Shown here: positions 1 to 7,924 of the stretch, piece after piece
Layout: every line of letters starts with the position of its first letter
How positions within the stretch are numbered: the stretch's first letter is position 1
Assembly (NCBI GenBank): GCA_964008075.1
Contig: CAXGAP010000019.1
Span: forward strand, 1-21,876
Length of the DNA stretch: 21,876 bases
From: UBA724 sp964008075
GTDB lineage: Bacteria > Bacteroidota > Bacteroidia > Flavobacteriales > Flavobacteriaceae
Reading direction: 5' to 3'
Notes under the pieces: generated by a model
The model's input: the letters and a program-made list of their open reading frames with translations, nothing else
Databases searched by the model: none
What the model was told of the DNA's origin: nothing
Program-made: the position numbers and the translations under genes

Positions 1-835
1 TTTCAAATCCAAAAAAGCCCAATATCCCAAAGGCCCACATGACACCGATGACGACGACGATCATAGAAATAAAAGTTGCTCGATAGGATCGAAAGAAGAA
101 AAAGAAAATTAAGGTCGTAACCAGTGCAGCAACAATAACAAACATCCGAATCTCACTCAAAATGGTAAAGGCATTGATTGTTCGAACATAGGGCATCCCC
201 GAAATATGAACGTCCAAAGCAGATGCTTCTTCAAAGGCACTGATTTTGGGCAAAAGTTCATTAGTGACAAAAAGCTCTCGCTCTTTGGCGTTGACAACTT
301 CTTTTTTGAGGGTGATGATTGTCAGGTACACCTCTGTTTCAGGGTTGAGAAGAACCCCATGAAAAAAGGGGGATTGTTCAAGGAGTTTCTTTTCTAGCTT
401 GTCCACCTCTTGTTGGTCACGCGCCAATTGATAAGGCACATCTTCCACCACAAAACTTTTTTGTTGGGTGTTTTTCCGAAGCTGTTTTAAGTTGCCAATT
501 CCTGTAACAGCAGAAACTGCGTCTAGCCCTTTAAACGATTTGGTAAGCGAGCTCCATTGTTGAATCTTATCGGGGCTGAACAAAGTAGAGTCTTGAACTG
601 CCAAAACGATGAGGTTCCCCTCATCTCCAAAACGATCGACAAATGACTGGTACTTTAGGTTGAAAGGGTGGTTGTCGGGGAGGAGACTTGCTTCATTAAA
701 ACTAAAGCGTATGTTTTTCCACTGTAACCCAAAAAAAACAGTGGCTGCAACAATTAAGAGGATGCAAAAAACCCTATTACGAAGAATGAGCGATGCAACG
801 GAGCTCCAAAAACGAGTCTTAACCCATTTGATCAT
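1..835 (-). CDS. MMPL/RND superfamily transporter, N-terminal part (cut by window edge)
   Basis: An open frame runs from ATG at 835 to the window edge, giving 278 residues of a longer protein. Residues about 21-38 form a first membrane helix. A long extracytoplasmic stretch follows (about 40-225), then two closely spaced helices (about 229-248 and 254-275) ending in a glycine/phenylalanine-rich segment. One helix, a large periplasmic loop and then a helix bundle is the layout of MMPL/RND-type exporters, which usually move lipids or hydrophobic compounds using the proton gradient. The start is the first Met of the frame, just upstream of the first helix. It lies 25 bases after the frr stop on the same strand, so it is probably co-transcribed with pyrH-frr. 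The substrate cannot be told from the sequence. The family call is fairly secure, but the rest of the protein is not visible. Confidence 0.8.
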   Translation of the reverse strand, partial: MIKWVKTRFWSSVASLILRNRVFCILLIVAATVFFGLQWKNIRFSFNEASLLPDNHPFNLKYQSFVDRFGDEGNLIVLAVQDSTLFSPDKIQQWSSLTKSFKGLDAVSAVTGIGNLKQLRKNTQQKSFVVEDVPYQLARDQQEVDKLEKKLLEQSPFFHGVLLNPETEVYLTIITLKKEVVNAKERELFVTNELLPKISAFEEASALDVHISGMPYVRTINAFTILSEIRMFVIVAALVTTLIFFFFFRSYRATFISMIVVVIGVMWAFGILGFFGFE

Positions 836-860
836 AGCAATTGAAGAAGTATTTCTGTTT

Positions 861-1412
861 TCAGACCTTCATGATTTCGTCCTCTTTCGAAGCATATTTA
901 TCATCTATTTTTTTGATGTAATCATCAGTAAGGGCTTGCACATCAACTTCAGCATTGCCCAATTGGTCTACAGAAAGCTCTGTTTTTTTTAGTTCGTTGT
1001 TTGCATCTTTACGCGCATTTCGAACCCCTACTTTTGCATTTTCTGCTTCTGCCTTAGAGAGTTTGACCAACTCTCTCCTTCTTTCTTCAGTAAGTGGTGG
1101 GATATTGATAATGACCGACTCACCATTGTTTGAGGGGTTAAATCCAAGGTTTGCAACAAGAATGGCTTTTTCGATTTCAGGAATTTGTGTTTTGTCCCAT
1201 GGCTGAACGGACAAGGTTTGCGCATCAGGGGTATTGATATTTGCCACCTGACTCAGTGGGGTTTGCGTCCCATAGTACTCCATTTTCACAGAGGATAACA
1301 TCGCAGGATTCGCTTTGCCTGCACGGATATTGATAAAAGCCTTATCAAGGTGCTCTAACGATTTTTCCATAGACTCTTTGGCAACATCCATGATAAAGTT
1401 AATGTCTTCCAT
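861..1412 (-). CDS. frr: Ribosome recycling factor
   Basis: This 183-residue protein matches the usual length of ribosome recycling factor (about 185). RRF acts with EF-G in the cytoplasm to split the post-termination ribosome and release mRNA and tRNA. Recognisable family segments are the helix with INIRAGKANPAML (about 28-40), the small beta domain starting KMEYYGTQTPL (about 43-53), and the hinge-proximal INIPPLTEERRRELVKLSKA (about 102-121). A long charged helix follows and the protein ends in KEDEIMKV. It starts with ATG five bases after the pyrH stop, so the two are translated from one message, as in many bacteria. No Shine-Dalgarno sequence is visible. Identification is secure. Confidence 0.97.
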   Translation of the reverse strand: MEDINFIMDVAKESMEKSLEHLDKAFINIRAGKANPAMLSSVKMEYYGTQTPLSQVANINTPDAQTLSVQPWDKTQIPEIEKAILVANLGFNPSNNGESVIINIPPLTEERRRELVKLSKAEAENAKVGVRNARKDANNELKKTELSVDQLGNAEVDVQALTDDYIKKIDDKYASKEDEIMKV

Positions 1413-1417
1413 AATTT

Positions 1418-2122
1418 CTAATTTACCTTGGTTCCGATATTTTTACCTGCAACCACCTGTTCAAGGTTGCCAGGAGTGTTCATGTCAAACACAATAATAG
1501 GCAATTCATTCTCTTGGCTAAGAGTAAAGGCAGTGCTGTCCATCACTTTGAGTCCTTTTTGAATAACATCATTAAAACTAATGGACTCAAATTTAACAGC
1601 ATTTTTATTTTTTTCTGGGTCATCATCATAAATACCATCAACGCGAGTCCCTTTCAATATGACATCTGCTTCAACTTCAATTGCTCGAAGTACAGCTGCA
1701 GAGTCAGTTGTAAAAAACGGATTTCCAGTGCCTGCGCCAAAGATAACCACACGTCTTTTTTCCAAGTGGCGAACAGCACGCCTTTTGATATATGGTTCGG
1801 CGATCGCTTCGATTTTAAGAGCTGTTTGCAGTCGCGTTTGTACTTCAGCATCTTCCAAAGCGCTTTGTAGGGCAAGACCATTGATGATGGTTGCCAGCAT
1901 TCCCATATAATCTCCTTGTACACGATCCATCCCATTACTAGCACCAGCAACACCCCGAAAGATATTACCACCTCCGATTACAATGGCAACTTCTACTCCT
2001 TGCGCAACAACATTTTTGATTTCACTGGCATAATCCGCCAAACGTTGTGGGTCAATCCCATGAGAACGATCACCCATAAGTGCCTCACCACTGAGTTTTA
2101 AAAGTATACGTTTGTATTGCAT
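1418..2122 (-). CDS. pyrH: UMP kinase
   Basis: UMP kinase phosphorylates UMP to UDP with ATP in pyrimidine nucleotide synthesis. The protein is 234 residues, normal for the bacterial hexameric enzyme of the amino-acid-kinase fold. Visible signatures are KRILLKLSGEALMG (4-17, phosphate binding), GGGNIFRG (50-57), GAGTGNPFFTTDSAA (129-143, substrate/ATP region) and the ILKGTRVDGIYDDDP stretch (155-169). An upstream in-frame ATG at 2155 would add 11 residues. I chose the ATG at 2122 because family members begin about three residues before KRILLKLSGE and because a TAnnTTTG promoter box lies between the two. pyrH is separated from tsf by a terminator and is followed five bases later by frr. Confidence 0.97.
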   Translation of the reverse strand: MQYKRILLKLSGEALMGDRSHGIDPQRLADYASEIKNVVAQGVEVAIVIGGGNIFRGVAGASNGMDRVQGDYMGMLATIINGLALQSALEDAEVQTRLQTALKIEAIAEPYIKRRAVRHLEKRRVVIFGAGTGNPFFTTDSAAVLRAIEVEADVILKGTRVDGIYDDDPEKNKNAVKFESISFNDVIQKGLKVMDSTAFTLSQENELPIIVFDMNTPGNLEQVVAGKNIGTKVN

Positions 2123-2136
2123 GGATTGTATTTGTG

Positions 2137-2144
2137 CAAATATA
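2137..2144 (-). promoter_or_regulatory. Candidate -7 box of pyrH-frr promoter
   Basis: Read on the minus strand this is TATATTTG, a perfect match to the Bacteroidota -7 consensus TAnnTTTG. It lies 14 bases upstream of the pyrH ATG and downstream of the tsf terminator, where a new promoter is expected. I see no convincing TTG -33 box at the usual 19-21 base spacing, which lowers confidence. Confidence 0.45.
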
Positions 2145-2170
2145 ACCAAAAACAACCTTGCATTACGAGC

Positions 2171-2198
2171 AAAAAAAACCTCGAATATCCGAGGTTTT
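2171..2198 (-). terminator. Intrinsic terminator after tsf
   Basis: On the minus strand, AAAACCTCG pairs perfectly with CGAGGTTTT (9 bp) around a six-base loop, and the T-run continues past the stem. This is a textbook Rho-independent terminator, 23 bases past the tsf stop. It separates the ribosomal operon from pyrH-frr. The A-tract on the far side makes it partly bidirectional, but no plus-strand gene ends here. Confidence 0.85.
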
Positions 2199-2221
2199 AC
2201 TTTTCTTTAGTTGGCAAAGCT

Positions 2222-3046
2222 TTAAACTAAAGCCAAACGCTTAAAACCAGTCACGCTTAGACCAGAATCAACAGACTTTACATATTCGCTCACGCTTTGC
2301 TTTGCATCCTTGATATAGGCCTGATTGACCAAGGTATTATCTTTAAAAAATCGCTTGAGTTTCCCTTTGGCGATATTGTCGAGCATCGCCTCTGGCTTTC
2401 CTTCTTGGCGAAGTTGATCCTTTGCAATCTCAATCTCTTTCTCAACTGTTCGTGCATCAACACCCTCTTCATTTAAGGCAATGGGGTTCATCGCAGCGGC
2501 TTGCATTGCCACATTTTTGGCAGCTTGTTCTGCACCATCAACACAATCCGATAGGCTCGATAGGGATGCAATTTTGTTTCCAGCATGAATGTATGAACCT
2601 ACAAAAGCTCCTTCGAGGCGTTGAAATCCTCCGATTTCGATTTTTTCTCCAATCACACCTGTCTGTTCTGTGAGTTTATCAGCAACAGACATTCCGTTGA
2701 AGTCAGCAGCCAAAAAACTATCCAAACTATCATGACTCAAGGCCACATCTGCCAATTGGTTGGCAAGTGATACATAGCTTTCGTTTTTGGCGACAAAGTC
2801 CGTTTCGCAGTTTACCGAAACTATGACACCAACAGTTGCTTCATCATTGACTCTTGCAATGACAGCTCCCTCTGAGGAGTCTCGATCCGCACGATTGGCG
2901 GCTACTTTCTGACCCTTTTTACGTAGAATTTCTACTGCGGAATCAAAGTCACCCTCAGCTTCGACCAAGGCTTTTTTGCAATCCATCATTCCTGCTCCTG
3001 TTGCTTTTCGGAGTTTGTTTACATCAGCTGCACTTATTTTTGACAT
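2222..3046 (-). CDS. tsf: Elongation factor Ts
   Basis: EF-Ts is the guanine nucleotide exchange factor that recycles EF-Tu from its GDP form during translation. The protein is 274 residues, close to the E. coli length. The N-terminal UBA-like domain contains VNKLRKATGAGMMDCKKAL (about 9-27), and the core shows NCETDFVAKN (79-88), which includes the TDF motif contacting EF-Tu. The chosen start at 3046 gives MSKISAADVNKLR, the normal family N-terminus. An in-frame ATG at 3076 would add ten residues and run into rpsB, so it is unlikely. The gene lies 10 bases after the rpsB stop and is the last gene before an intrinsic terminator. Confidence 0.97.
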   Translation of the reverse strand: MSKISAADVNKLRKATGAGMMDCKKALVEAEGDFDSAVEILRKKGQKVAANRADRDSSEGAVIARVNDEATVGVIVSVNCETDFVAKNESYVSLANQLADVALSHDSLDSFLAADFNGMSVADKLTEQTGVIGEKIEIGGFQRLEGAFVGSYIHAGNKIASLSSLSDCVDGAEQAAKNVAMQAAAMNPIALNEEGVDARTVEKEIEIAKDQLRQEGKPEAMLDNIAKGKLKRFFKDNTLVNQAYIKDAKQSVSEYVKSVDSGLSVTGFKRLALV

Positions 3047-3056
3047 TATCAGTGAT

Positions 3057-4028
3057 TTAGGCGGACAAAGCCGCAATTAATTCTGCTTTTTTCATTTTAC
3101 TATAACCAGTCACACCAGCTTCTTTGGCAAATGCCTTTAGGTCGGCGACTGTTTTACCACTCAAATCTTTTACAGGTGCTTTCTCTGCCTTTTTCTTTAC
3201 GGCGACAGTAGCTTCTCCAGCCACAGCCTCTTCTATTACTTCAGCTGCTGGCGCTTCTGCAGTTGATTCTTCTACTGTTTCAGCTGTTTCTGGAACCATT
3301 TCTCCTTCGCTTAGAGCTGCATTAGCTTCGTCACGTTCCATTTGACGTTCACTTGTTCCCGCTGCTATGGACTGTGTGACAAGACCTAAAATTTTATCAA
3401 TTGATTTCGACGCATCGTCGTTTGAAGGAATTGCAAAATTAACATCACGAGGGTCAGCGTTGGTGTCGACCATCGCAAAAATGGGGATGTTGAGTTTTTG
3501 TGCTTCGCGAACAGCAATGTGCTCTCGACGTATATCGACAACAAAAAGCGCACCTGGCAAACGTGTCATATTCGAAATCGAGCCGAGGTTTTTTTCAAGC
3601 TTGGCACGCATACGATCGACCTGTAACCTTTCTTTTTTGGAAAGTGTATTGAATGTACCATCTGTTTTCATACGATCAATCGCAGCCATTTTTTTAACAG
3701 CCTTTCGTATCGTTACAAAGTTGGTCAGCATCCCTCCAGGCCAGCGCTCAGTGATATAAGGCATATTCACTTCACTTGCTTTTGTAGATACGATATCCTT
3801 TGCTTGTTTTTTTGTCGCTACAAATAAGATTTTACGACCAGAAGAAGCAATTTTATGCAGTGCTTGCTGCGCTTCCTCGATTTTAGCAACTGTTTTATAA
3901 AGATTGATAATGTGGATACCATTGCGCTCCATGTGAATGAAGGGCGCCATATTGGGGTTCCACTTTCTTGTAAGGTGACCAAAGTGGACACCTGCTTCTA
4001 GTAAGTCTTTGACTTCTATTTTTGACAT
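3057..4028 (-). CDS. rpsB: Ribosomal protein S2 with C-terminal Rho-N/SAP-like domain
   Basis: Residues 1 to about 225 are a complete small-subunit protein S2. They include LLEAGVHFGHLTRKWNPNM (9-27), ERWPGGMLTNF (94-104) and PIFAMVDTNADP (182-193). S2 docks on the back of the 30S head near the mRNA exit side. At 323 residues the protein is well above the roughly 240 of E. coli S2. The extra part is an acidic, alanine/glutamate-rich linker (about 230-275), a short lysine-rich stretch, and a compact end (about 288-321) containing KTVADLKAFAKEAGVTGYSK and then KMKKAELIAAL. That ending fits the Rho N-terminal helical/SAP consensus, a small nucleic-acid-binding fold. Frame and composition are continuous, so this is one protein. 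It is preceded by a 137-base leader after rpsI and followed ten bases later by tsf. Confidence 0.96.
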   Translation of the reverse strand: MSKIEVKDLLEAGVHFGHLTRKWNPNMAPFIHMERNGIHIINLYKTVAKIEEAQQALHKIASSGRKILFVATKKQAKDIVSTKASEVNMPYITERWPGGMLTNFVTIRKAVKKMAAIDRMKTDGTFNTLSKKERLQVDRMRAKLEKNLGSISNMTRLPGALFVVDIRREHIAVREAQKLNIPIFAMVDTNADPRDVNFAIPSNDDASKSIDKILGLVTQSIAAGTSERQMERDEANAALSEGEMVPETAETVEESTAEAPAAEVIEEAVAGEATVAVKKKAEKAPVKDLSGKTVADLKAFAKEAGVTGYSKMKKAELIAALSA

Positions 4029-4165
4029 TGTTGTTTTCGTTTACGTTCCCTGAATAGCAATGAACAAGTGGCGAATATCGGCCTTCCTCATTTAGATGCT
4101 AAACTAATGGCAACAAATTATACACTAATTAATGAACTTATTGATATATCAATGCTATCAAACGG
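4029..4165 (-). promoter_or_regulatory. rpsI-rpsB intergenic leader
   Basis: This 137-base gap inside an otherwise tight ribosomal operon (rplM-rpsI gap is 2 bases, rpsB-tsf 10) probably holds the rpsB 5' leader. On the minus strand it shows a 14-bp perfect AT palindrome at 4140-4153, just past the rpsI stop, with no T-run, so not a terminator. It also shows TATAATTTG at about 4115-4123, close to but not exactly the TAnnTTTG promoter box. S2 is known to autoregulate through leader RNA in some other bacteria. Whether that happens here is inference. Confidence 0.35.
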
Positions 4166-4552
4166 TTAACGTTTGGAGAATTGGAATTTTTTACGGGCTT
4201 TTTTCTGCCCAAACTTTTTACGCTCAACCATGCGAGGGTCTCTTGTGAGTAGCCCTTCAGGCTTAAGTGCCAAGCGGTGCTCATTATCAACAGTACACAA
4301 AGCACGTGAAATGCCAAGACGGATCGCCTCAACCTGCCCAGTTGGACCACCACCTGTGACAGAAACATTGAGATTGTATTTCCCTAAAGTGTCAGTCAGT
4401 GTGAACGGTTGATTAACTTTATACTGGTGTGTTGCAGTTGGAAAATAGGCGTCTAATGCTTTATTGTTGATGATTATTTCACCTTTTCCCTCTGACATAT
4501 AAACGCGAGCAACTGCAGTTTTACGACGACCAATGGTATGAATAATTTCCAT
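4166..4552 (-). CDS. rpsI: Ribosomal protein S9
   Basis: This 128-residue small-subunit protein has the standard S9 layout. It opens with IGRRKTAVARVYMSEGKGEI (7-26), has a central GGGPTGQVEAIRLGISRAL segment, and ends in a very basic tail (KKARKKFQFSKR) that reaches the P-site tRNA in the ribosome. Length is typical (about 128-130). It starts two bases after the rplM stop, the usual rplM-rpsI pair, so translation is almost certainly coupled. No Shine-Dalgarno sequence is seen. Identification is secure. Confidence 0.98.
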   Translation of the reverse strand: MEIIHTIGRRKTAVARVYMSEGKGEIIINNKALDAYFPTATHQYKVNQPFTLTDTLGKYNLNVSVTGGGPTGQVEAIRLGISRALCTVDNEHRLALKPEGLLTRDPRMVERKKFGQKKARKKFQFSKR

Positions 4553-4554
4553 AA

Positions 4555-5010
4555 TTACTTTAGTTCGTTGATATTTACATCGGTTGGTTTTTGGCCAGCA
4601 TAAGGATGTTCAGACCCAGCAATAACATAGAGGTTTCGGAACAATTCCGCTCCAAGTTTGTTTTTGGGAAGCATACCTTTGATGGACTTTTCAACCAATC
4701 GAGTTGAATCTTTTTCGTGGATCTCACCAGCAGTCAAACTACGCTGACCACCAGGATAGCCTGTGTGGCGGATATAGGTTTTTTTATTCCATTTATCGCC
4801 AGTGAGCTTGATTTTATCGGCATTAAGCACAATGACATTGTCACCACAGTCAGCGTGTGGTGTAAAACTAGGCTTGTATTTACCACGTAACAATTTTGCA
4901 ACCTTAGACGAAAAACGACCTAAGATTTGATCCGCAGCATCAACCACAACCCACTGTTTATCAGCGTTTTTCTTATTGATTGATACGGTTTTGTAACTTA
5001 ATGAGTCCAC
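4555..5010 (-). CDS. rplM: Ribosomal protein L13
   Basis: This is a large-subunit assembly protein of 151 residues, normal for the family. Family segments include KQWVVVDAADQILGRFSSKV (about 18-37), LLRGKYKPSFTPHADCGDNV (about 40-59), the KTYIRHTGYPGG stretch and IKGMLPKNKLG. The start codon is GTG at 5010: the frame from there gives the expected MDSLSYKTVS-type N-terminus and no suitable ATG follows nearby. It is the first gene of the rplM-rpsI-rpsB-tsf operon, behind a consensus promoter with an estimated 5' leader of about 50 bases. Confidence 0.97.
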   Translation of the reverse strand: MDSLSYKTVSINKKNADKQWVVVDAADQILGRFSSKVAKLLRGKYKPSFTPHADCGDNVIVLNADKIKLTGDKWNKKTYIRHTGYPGGQRSLTAGEIHEKDSTRLVEKSIKGMLPKNKLGAELFRNLYVIAGSEHPYAGQKPTDVNINELK

Positions 5011-5065
5011 TATTTTTTATTTAATACGTTGTCAATTTCTGTTTCTGTTAATTTAAAACGGGCTG

Positions 5066-5096
5066 CAAATGTACAATTTATAGAGTAAAAAGCAAA
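5066..5096 (-). promoter_or_regulatory. Bacteroidota-type promoter of rplM operon
   Basis: On the minus strand the -33 box TTTG (5093-5096) is followed by exactly 19 bases and then TACATTTG (5066-5073), a perfect TAnnTTTG -7 box. Sequence and spacing both fit the Bacteroidota housekeeping sigma factor consensus. Its -33 box begins 12 bases past the polA stop, so the ribosomal operon has its own strong promoter although polA upstream reads in the same direction with no visible terminator. Confidence 0.8.
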
Positions 5097-5108
5097 CAAT
5101 TATCAAAA

Positions 5109-7907
5109 TCAATGTGCCTCAAGCCAGTTGGTGCCTGTTCCCACATCGACAACCAAAGGAACTTGGAGTTTGTAGGCCTGTTCCATTTCAGTTTTAATCA
5201 TGTTTGTCAATGCAACGAGCTCTGATTTTTTTGCATCAAATACCAACTCATCATGCACTTGCAACAGCATTTGGGAGTCAAAGTCTTTTAATTTTTCATG
5301 AATCCGTAACATTGCAATTTTGATAATATCCGCTGCACTTCCTTGAATAGGGGCATTCACGGCGTTGCGTTCGGCAGCACTACGAACAATACTATTTTGC
5401 GAATGGATGTCTCTAATGTATCGCCGGCGACCCAAAATGGTTTCGACATAGCCATTTTCTCTTGCAAAATCAACTTGCTTTCTGATGTATGATTTCAGCT
5501 GTGGGTAGGTTTCGTAATAGGCATCAATCAAAGCTTTGGATTCCTTTCGATTCAAATTCGTTTGATTACTCAAACCAAAAGCAGACACCCCATAAACAAT
5601 GCCGAAATTAACCGTTTTGGCTTGGCTTCTTTGCTCTCTGCTAACCTCTTCCAAAGCAACATTAAAGACTTTGGCTGCAGTACTGGTGTGGATATCTTCT
5701 CCTTTTTGAAAGGCTTCTTGCATTTCTTTATCGTCACTCAACGAAGCAATCACACGCAATTCTATTTGTGAATAATCCCCTGCGAGTAAAACATGTTCGT
5801 CATCTCTTGGTATGAATGCTTTTCGAACCAATTGACCTCGTTCTGTCCGAATGGGTATGTTTTGAAGATTGGGATGATTGCTACTCAATCGCCCTGTGGC
5901 AGCAACTGCTTGATTGAATATTGTATGGACACGATCTGTTTTGGGATTAACCCGTTGGGGTAGTGCCTCAATATAGGTGTTGCTTAATTTTTTGACAGAT
6001 CTCCACTCCAAAATATCAGCAACAATCGCATGGTCTTTTGCCAAATAAGACAAAACGTCTTCCGCAGTTGAATATTGACCTGTTTTGGTTTTTTTGGGCT
6101 TGTCAACCAACTTGAGCTTGTCAAATAAAATGGGTCCTAGCTGTTTTGGCGATGCCAAGTTAAAGCGTTCGCCAGCCTGCTCATAAATTCGCTCTTCAAG
6201 AGTAGCTGTTTCTTTTTGAAACTGTACTGCCAATTCGTTTAGATAATCGATGTCGATATGTATCCCTGCGATTTCCATTTCAGCCAATACATTGACTAAA
6301 GGCAATTCGATCTTGTTGAACAAATCGATTACTTCCTTTGATGCCATCTCAGCGACAAAATGATTTTTGAGTTGGTAGGTCACATCTGCATCCTCTACAG
6401 CATATTCAGTTTGTTTTTCGAGGGGCACATTTCGCATTGATTCTTGGTTGGGTCCTTTTTTTCCAATGAGTTCTGTTATAGGTTGTGGTTGATAACCCAA
6501 ATAGTTTTTTGCCAAAACATCCATATTATGACGCATGTCGGGATTGATCAGATAATGTGCAATCATAGTATCAAACAAAGGTGCTTGAACATTCATACCA
6601 TATTGCTCTAGTACCTTGATGTCATATTTTAGGTTGTGCCCTACTTTCTCGATTTCAGAGCTTTGGAAGAAAGGTGCAAAATAGGCAAGTTTTGTTACAC
6701 AGGCAGTGCGATCTTTAGGGAAAGGTAGGTAATAACCAGTTCCTTTTTTCCAACTAAAGGCGATACCCACCAGCTCGGCAATGAGTTCGTCTAAACCTGT
6801 GGTTTCTGTATCAAAGCAGACCGATTTTTGTTGAAGCAACCACTCCAACAACATTTCTTCTTCTTGGGGTGTTTGTATGGTTTGATAGAGGTGTTCGGTT
6901 GTTGAAAGTGTTTCGAGGCTCGACTCTGATACGATTTCACCTGTTCCTGGCTGATTGAACAAATCAAATGTGGCAGGAGCATTTTTTGTGGATTTGTTGG
7001 CAGGGTTTACCGTTTCTTCTGCTACTGAAAAAATTTTTTGAAGCCGATTACTAAGTTGACGAAACTCTAACACCTGAAAAATCTCTAAAACTTTTTCTGT
7101 GTTCGGTTGATCTAGGATATATTTTTTTTGATCAAAACTCACAGGTACGTCCAAGATAATACGAGCGAGTTTTTTAGAAAGGATCCCTAGTTCTTTGTTT
7201 TCTTCAATTTTTTCTCTGAGTTTTCCTTTGATTTCGTGGGTATTAGCGAGTAGATTTTCCATCGATCCATATTGTGCCAAAAACTTTCGAGCAGTTTTAT
7301 CACCCACACCTGGCAAACCAGGAATATTGTCAACCGAATCACCCATCATCCCCAAGTAGTCAATAACTTGCTCTGGGTCTTCTACATCAAACTTTTCTTG
7401 CACTTCCTTCACTCCCCAAATTTCAATGCCATTTCCTTGACGCGAGGGACGATACATAAAGATATTAGGGGAGACAAGCTGTGCAAAGTCTTTGTCAGGA
7501 GTCATCATATACACTGTAAAGCCTTCGTTTTCAGCTTGTTTGGCCAGCGTTCCAATAATGTCATCGGCTTCATATCCTTCTTTTTCGATGACAGGAATAT
7601 GCATGGCTTCGAGCAGCGCTTGGATATAAGGTACAGCAATGCGAATCGCTTCAGGTGTTTCAGTACGATTGGCCTTGTATTCTGTGTAGATTTCCGATCG
7701 ATCGACAGAGCCACCTTTGTCAAAAGCAACAGCCAAATAGTTGGGTCTCTCCCTGTTGATCAGATCAAATAAGGAGTTTGTAAACCCCATAATAGCACTG
7801 GTGTCCATGCCTTTGGAGTTTATTCTTGGGTTTTTTATAAATGCGTAGTAACCTCTAAAAATCAGGGCGTAGGCGTCTAGGAGGAAGAGTTTTTTTTCGT
7901 TTACCAT
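5109..7907 (-). CDS. polA: DNA polymerase I with active 5'-3' and 3'-5' exonuclease domains
   Basis: The protein is 932 residues, essentially the length of E. coli Pol I (928), and fills gaps and removes RNA primers in replication and repair. Residues about 5-290 are the 5'-3' exonuclease (flap nuclease): GYEADDIIGTLA (111-122), MTPDKDFAQL (135-144) and GDSVDNIPGLPGVGDKTA (189-206). Residues about 345-520 are a 3'-5' exonuclease with the DEDDy set apparently intact: D366 and E368 in FDTETTGLD, N425 and D429 in NLKYD, Y502 and D506. Proofreading is therefore predicted, unlike Taq polymerase. The polymerase domain has motif A AGDYSQIELR (D711), the O-helix RSQAKTVNFGIVYG (R760, K764, F768, Y772) and motif C LLQVHDELVF (H885, D886). 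I chose ATG 7907 over 7919 because the family starts just before KKLFLLDAYALIFR. Confidence 0.98.
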   Translation of the reverse strand: MVNEKKLFLLDAYALIFRGYYAFIKNPRINSKGMDTSAIMGFTNSLFDLINRERPNYLAVAFDKGGSVDRSEIYTEYKANRTETPEAIRIAVPYIQALLEAMHIPVIEKEGYEADDIIGTLAKQAENEGFTVYMMTPDKDFAQLVSPNIFMYRPSRQGNGIEIWGVKEVQEKFDVEDPEQVIDYLGMMGDSVDNIPGLPGVGDKTARKFLAQYGSMENLLANTHEIKGKLREKIEENKELGILSKKLARIILDVPVSFDQKKYILDQPNTEKVLEIFQVLEFRQLSNRLQKIFSVAEETVNPANKSTKNAPATFDLFNQPGTGEIVSESSLETLSTTEHLYQTIQTPQEEEMLLEWLLQQKSVCFDTETTGLDELIAELVGIAFSWKKGTGYYLPFPKDRTACVTKLAYFAPFFQSSEIEKVGHNLKYDIKVLEQYGMNVQAPLFDTMIAHYLINPDMRHNMDVLAKNYLGYQPQPITELIGKKGPNQESMRNVPLEKQTEYAVEDADVTYQLKNHFVAEMASKEVIDLFNKIELPLVNVLAEMEIAGIHIDIDYLNELAVQFQKETATLEERIYEQAGERFNLASPKQLGPILFDKLKLVDKPKKTKTGQYSTAEDVLSYLAKDHAIVADILEWRSVKKLSNTYIEALPQRVNPKTDRVHTIFNQAVAATGRLSSNHPNLQNIPIRTERGQLVRKAFIPRDDEHVLLAGDYSQIELRVIASLSDDKEMQEAFQKGEDIHTSTAAKVFNVALEEVSREQRSQAKTVNFGIVYGVSAFGLSNQTNLNRKESKALIDAYYETYPQLKSYIRKQVDFARENGYVETILGRRRYIRDIHSQNSIVRSAAERNAVNAPIQGSAADIIKIAMLRIHEKLKDFDSQMLLQVHDELVFDAKKSELVALTNMIKTEMEQAYKLQVPLVVDVGTGTNWLEAH

Positions 7908-7916
7908 TGTTAAAAT

Positions 7917-7924
7917 CAAAAGTA
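7917..7924 (-). promoter_or_regulatory. Candidate -7 box of polA promoter
   Basis: The minus strand reads TACTTTTG, a perfect TAnnTTTG box, ending nine bases before the polA ATG at 7907. If used, the message would start only a few bases before the start codon, and the alternative ATG at 7919 would lie within the box. No clear -33 TTG is found at the standard spacing. Confidence 0.4.

Noticed and set aside
3367..3759. 130-codon plus-strand open frame inside rpsB
   Set aside because: Opposite the conserved S2 core, with no family match and composition explained by the S2 codons on the other strand.
4140..4153. Palindrome after rpsI as an intrinsic terminator
   Set aside because: The stem is entirely AT-rich with no following T-run on the minus strand, and the operon continues into rpsB.
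7272..7772. 166-codon open frame on the plus strand inside polA
   Set aside because: It lies wholly opposite the conserved 5'-3' exonuclease coding region, has no recognisable domain and no start signals. It is a shadow of the polA frame.
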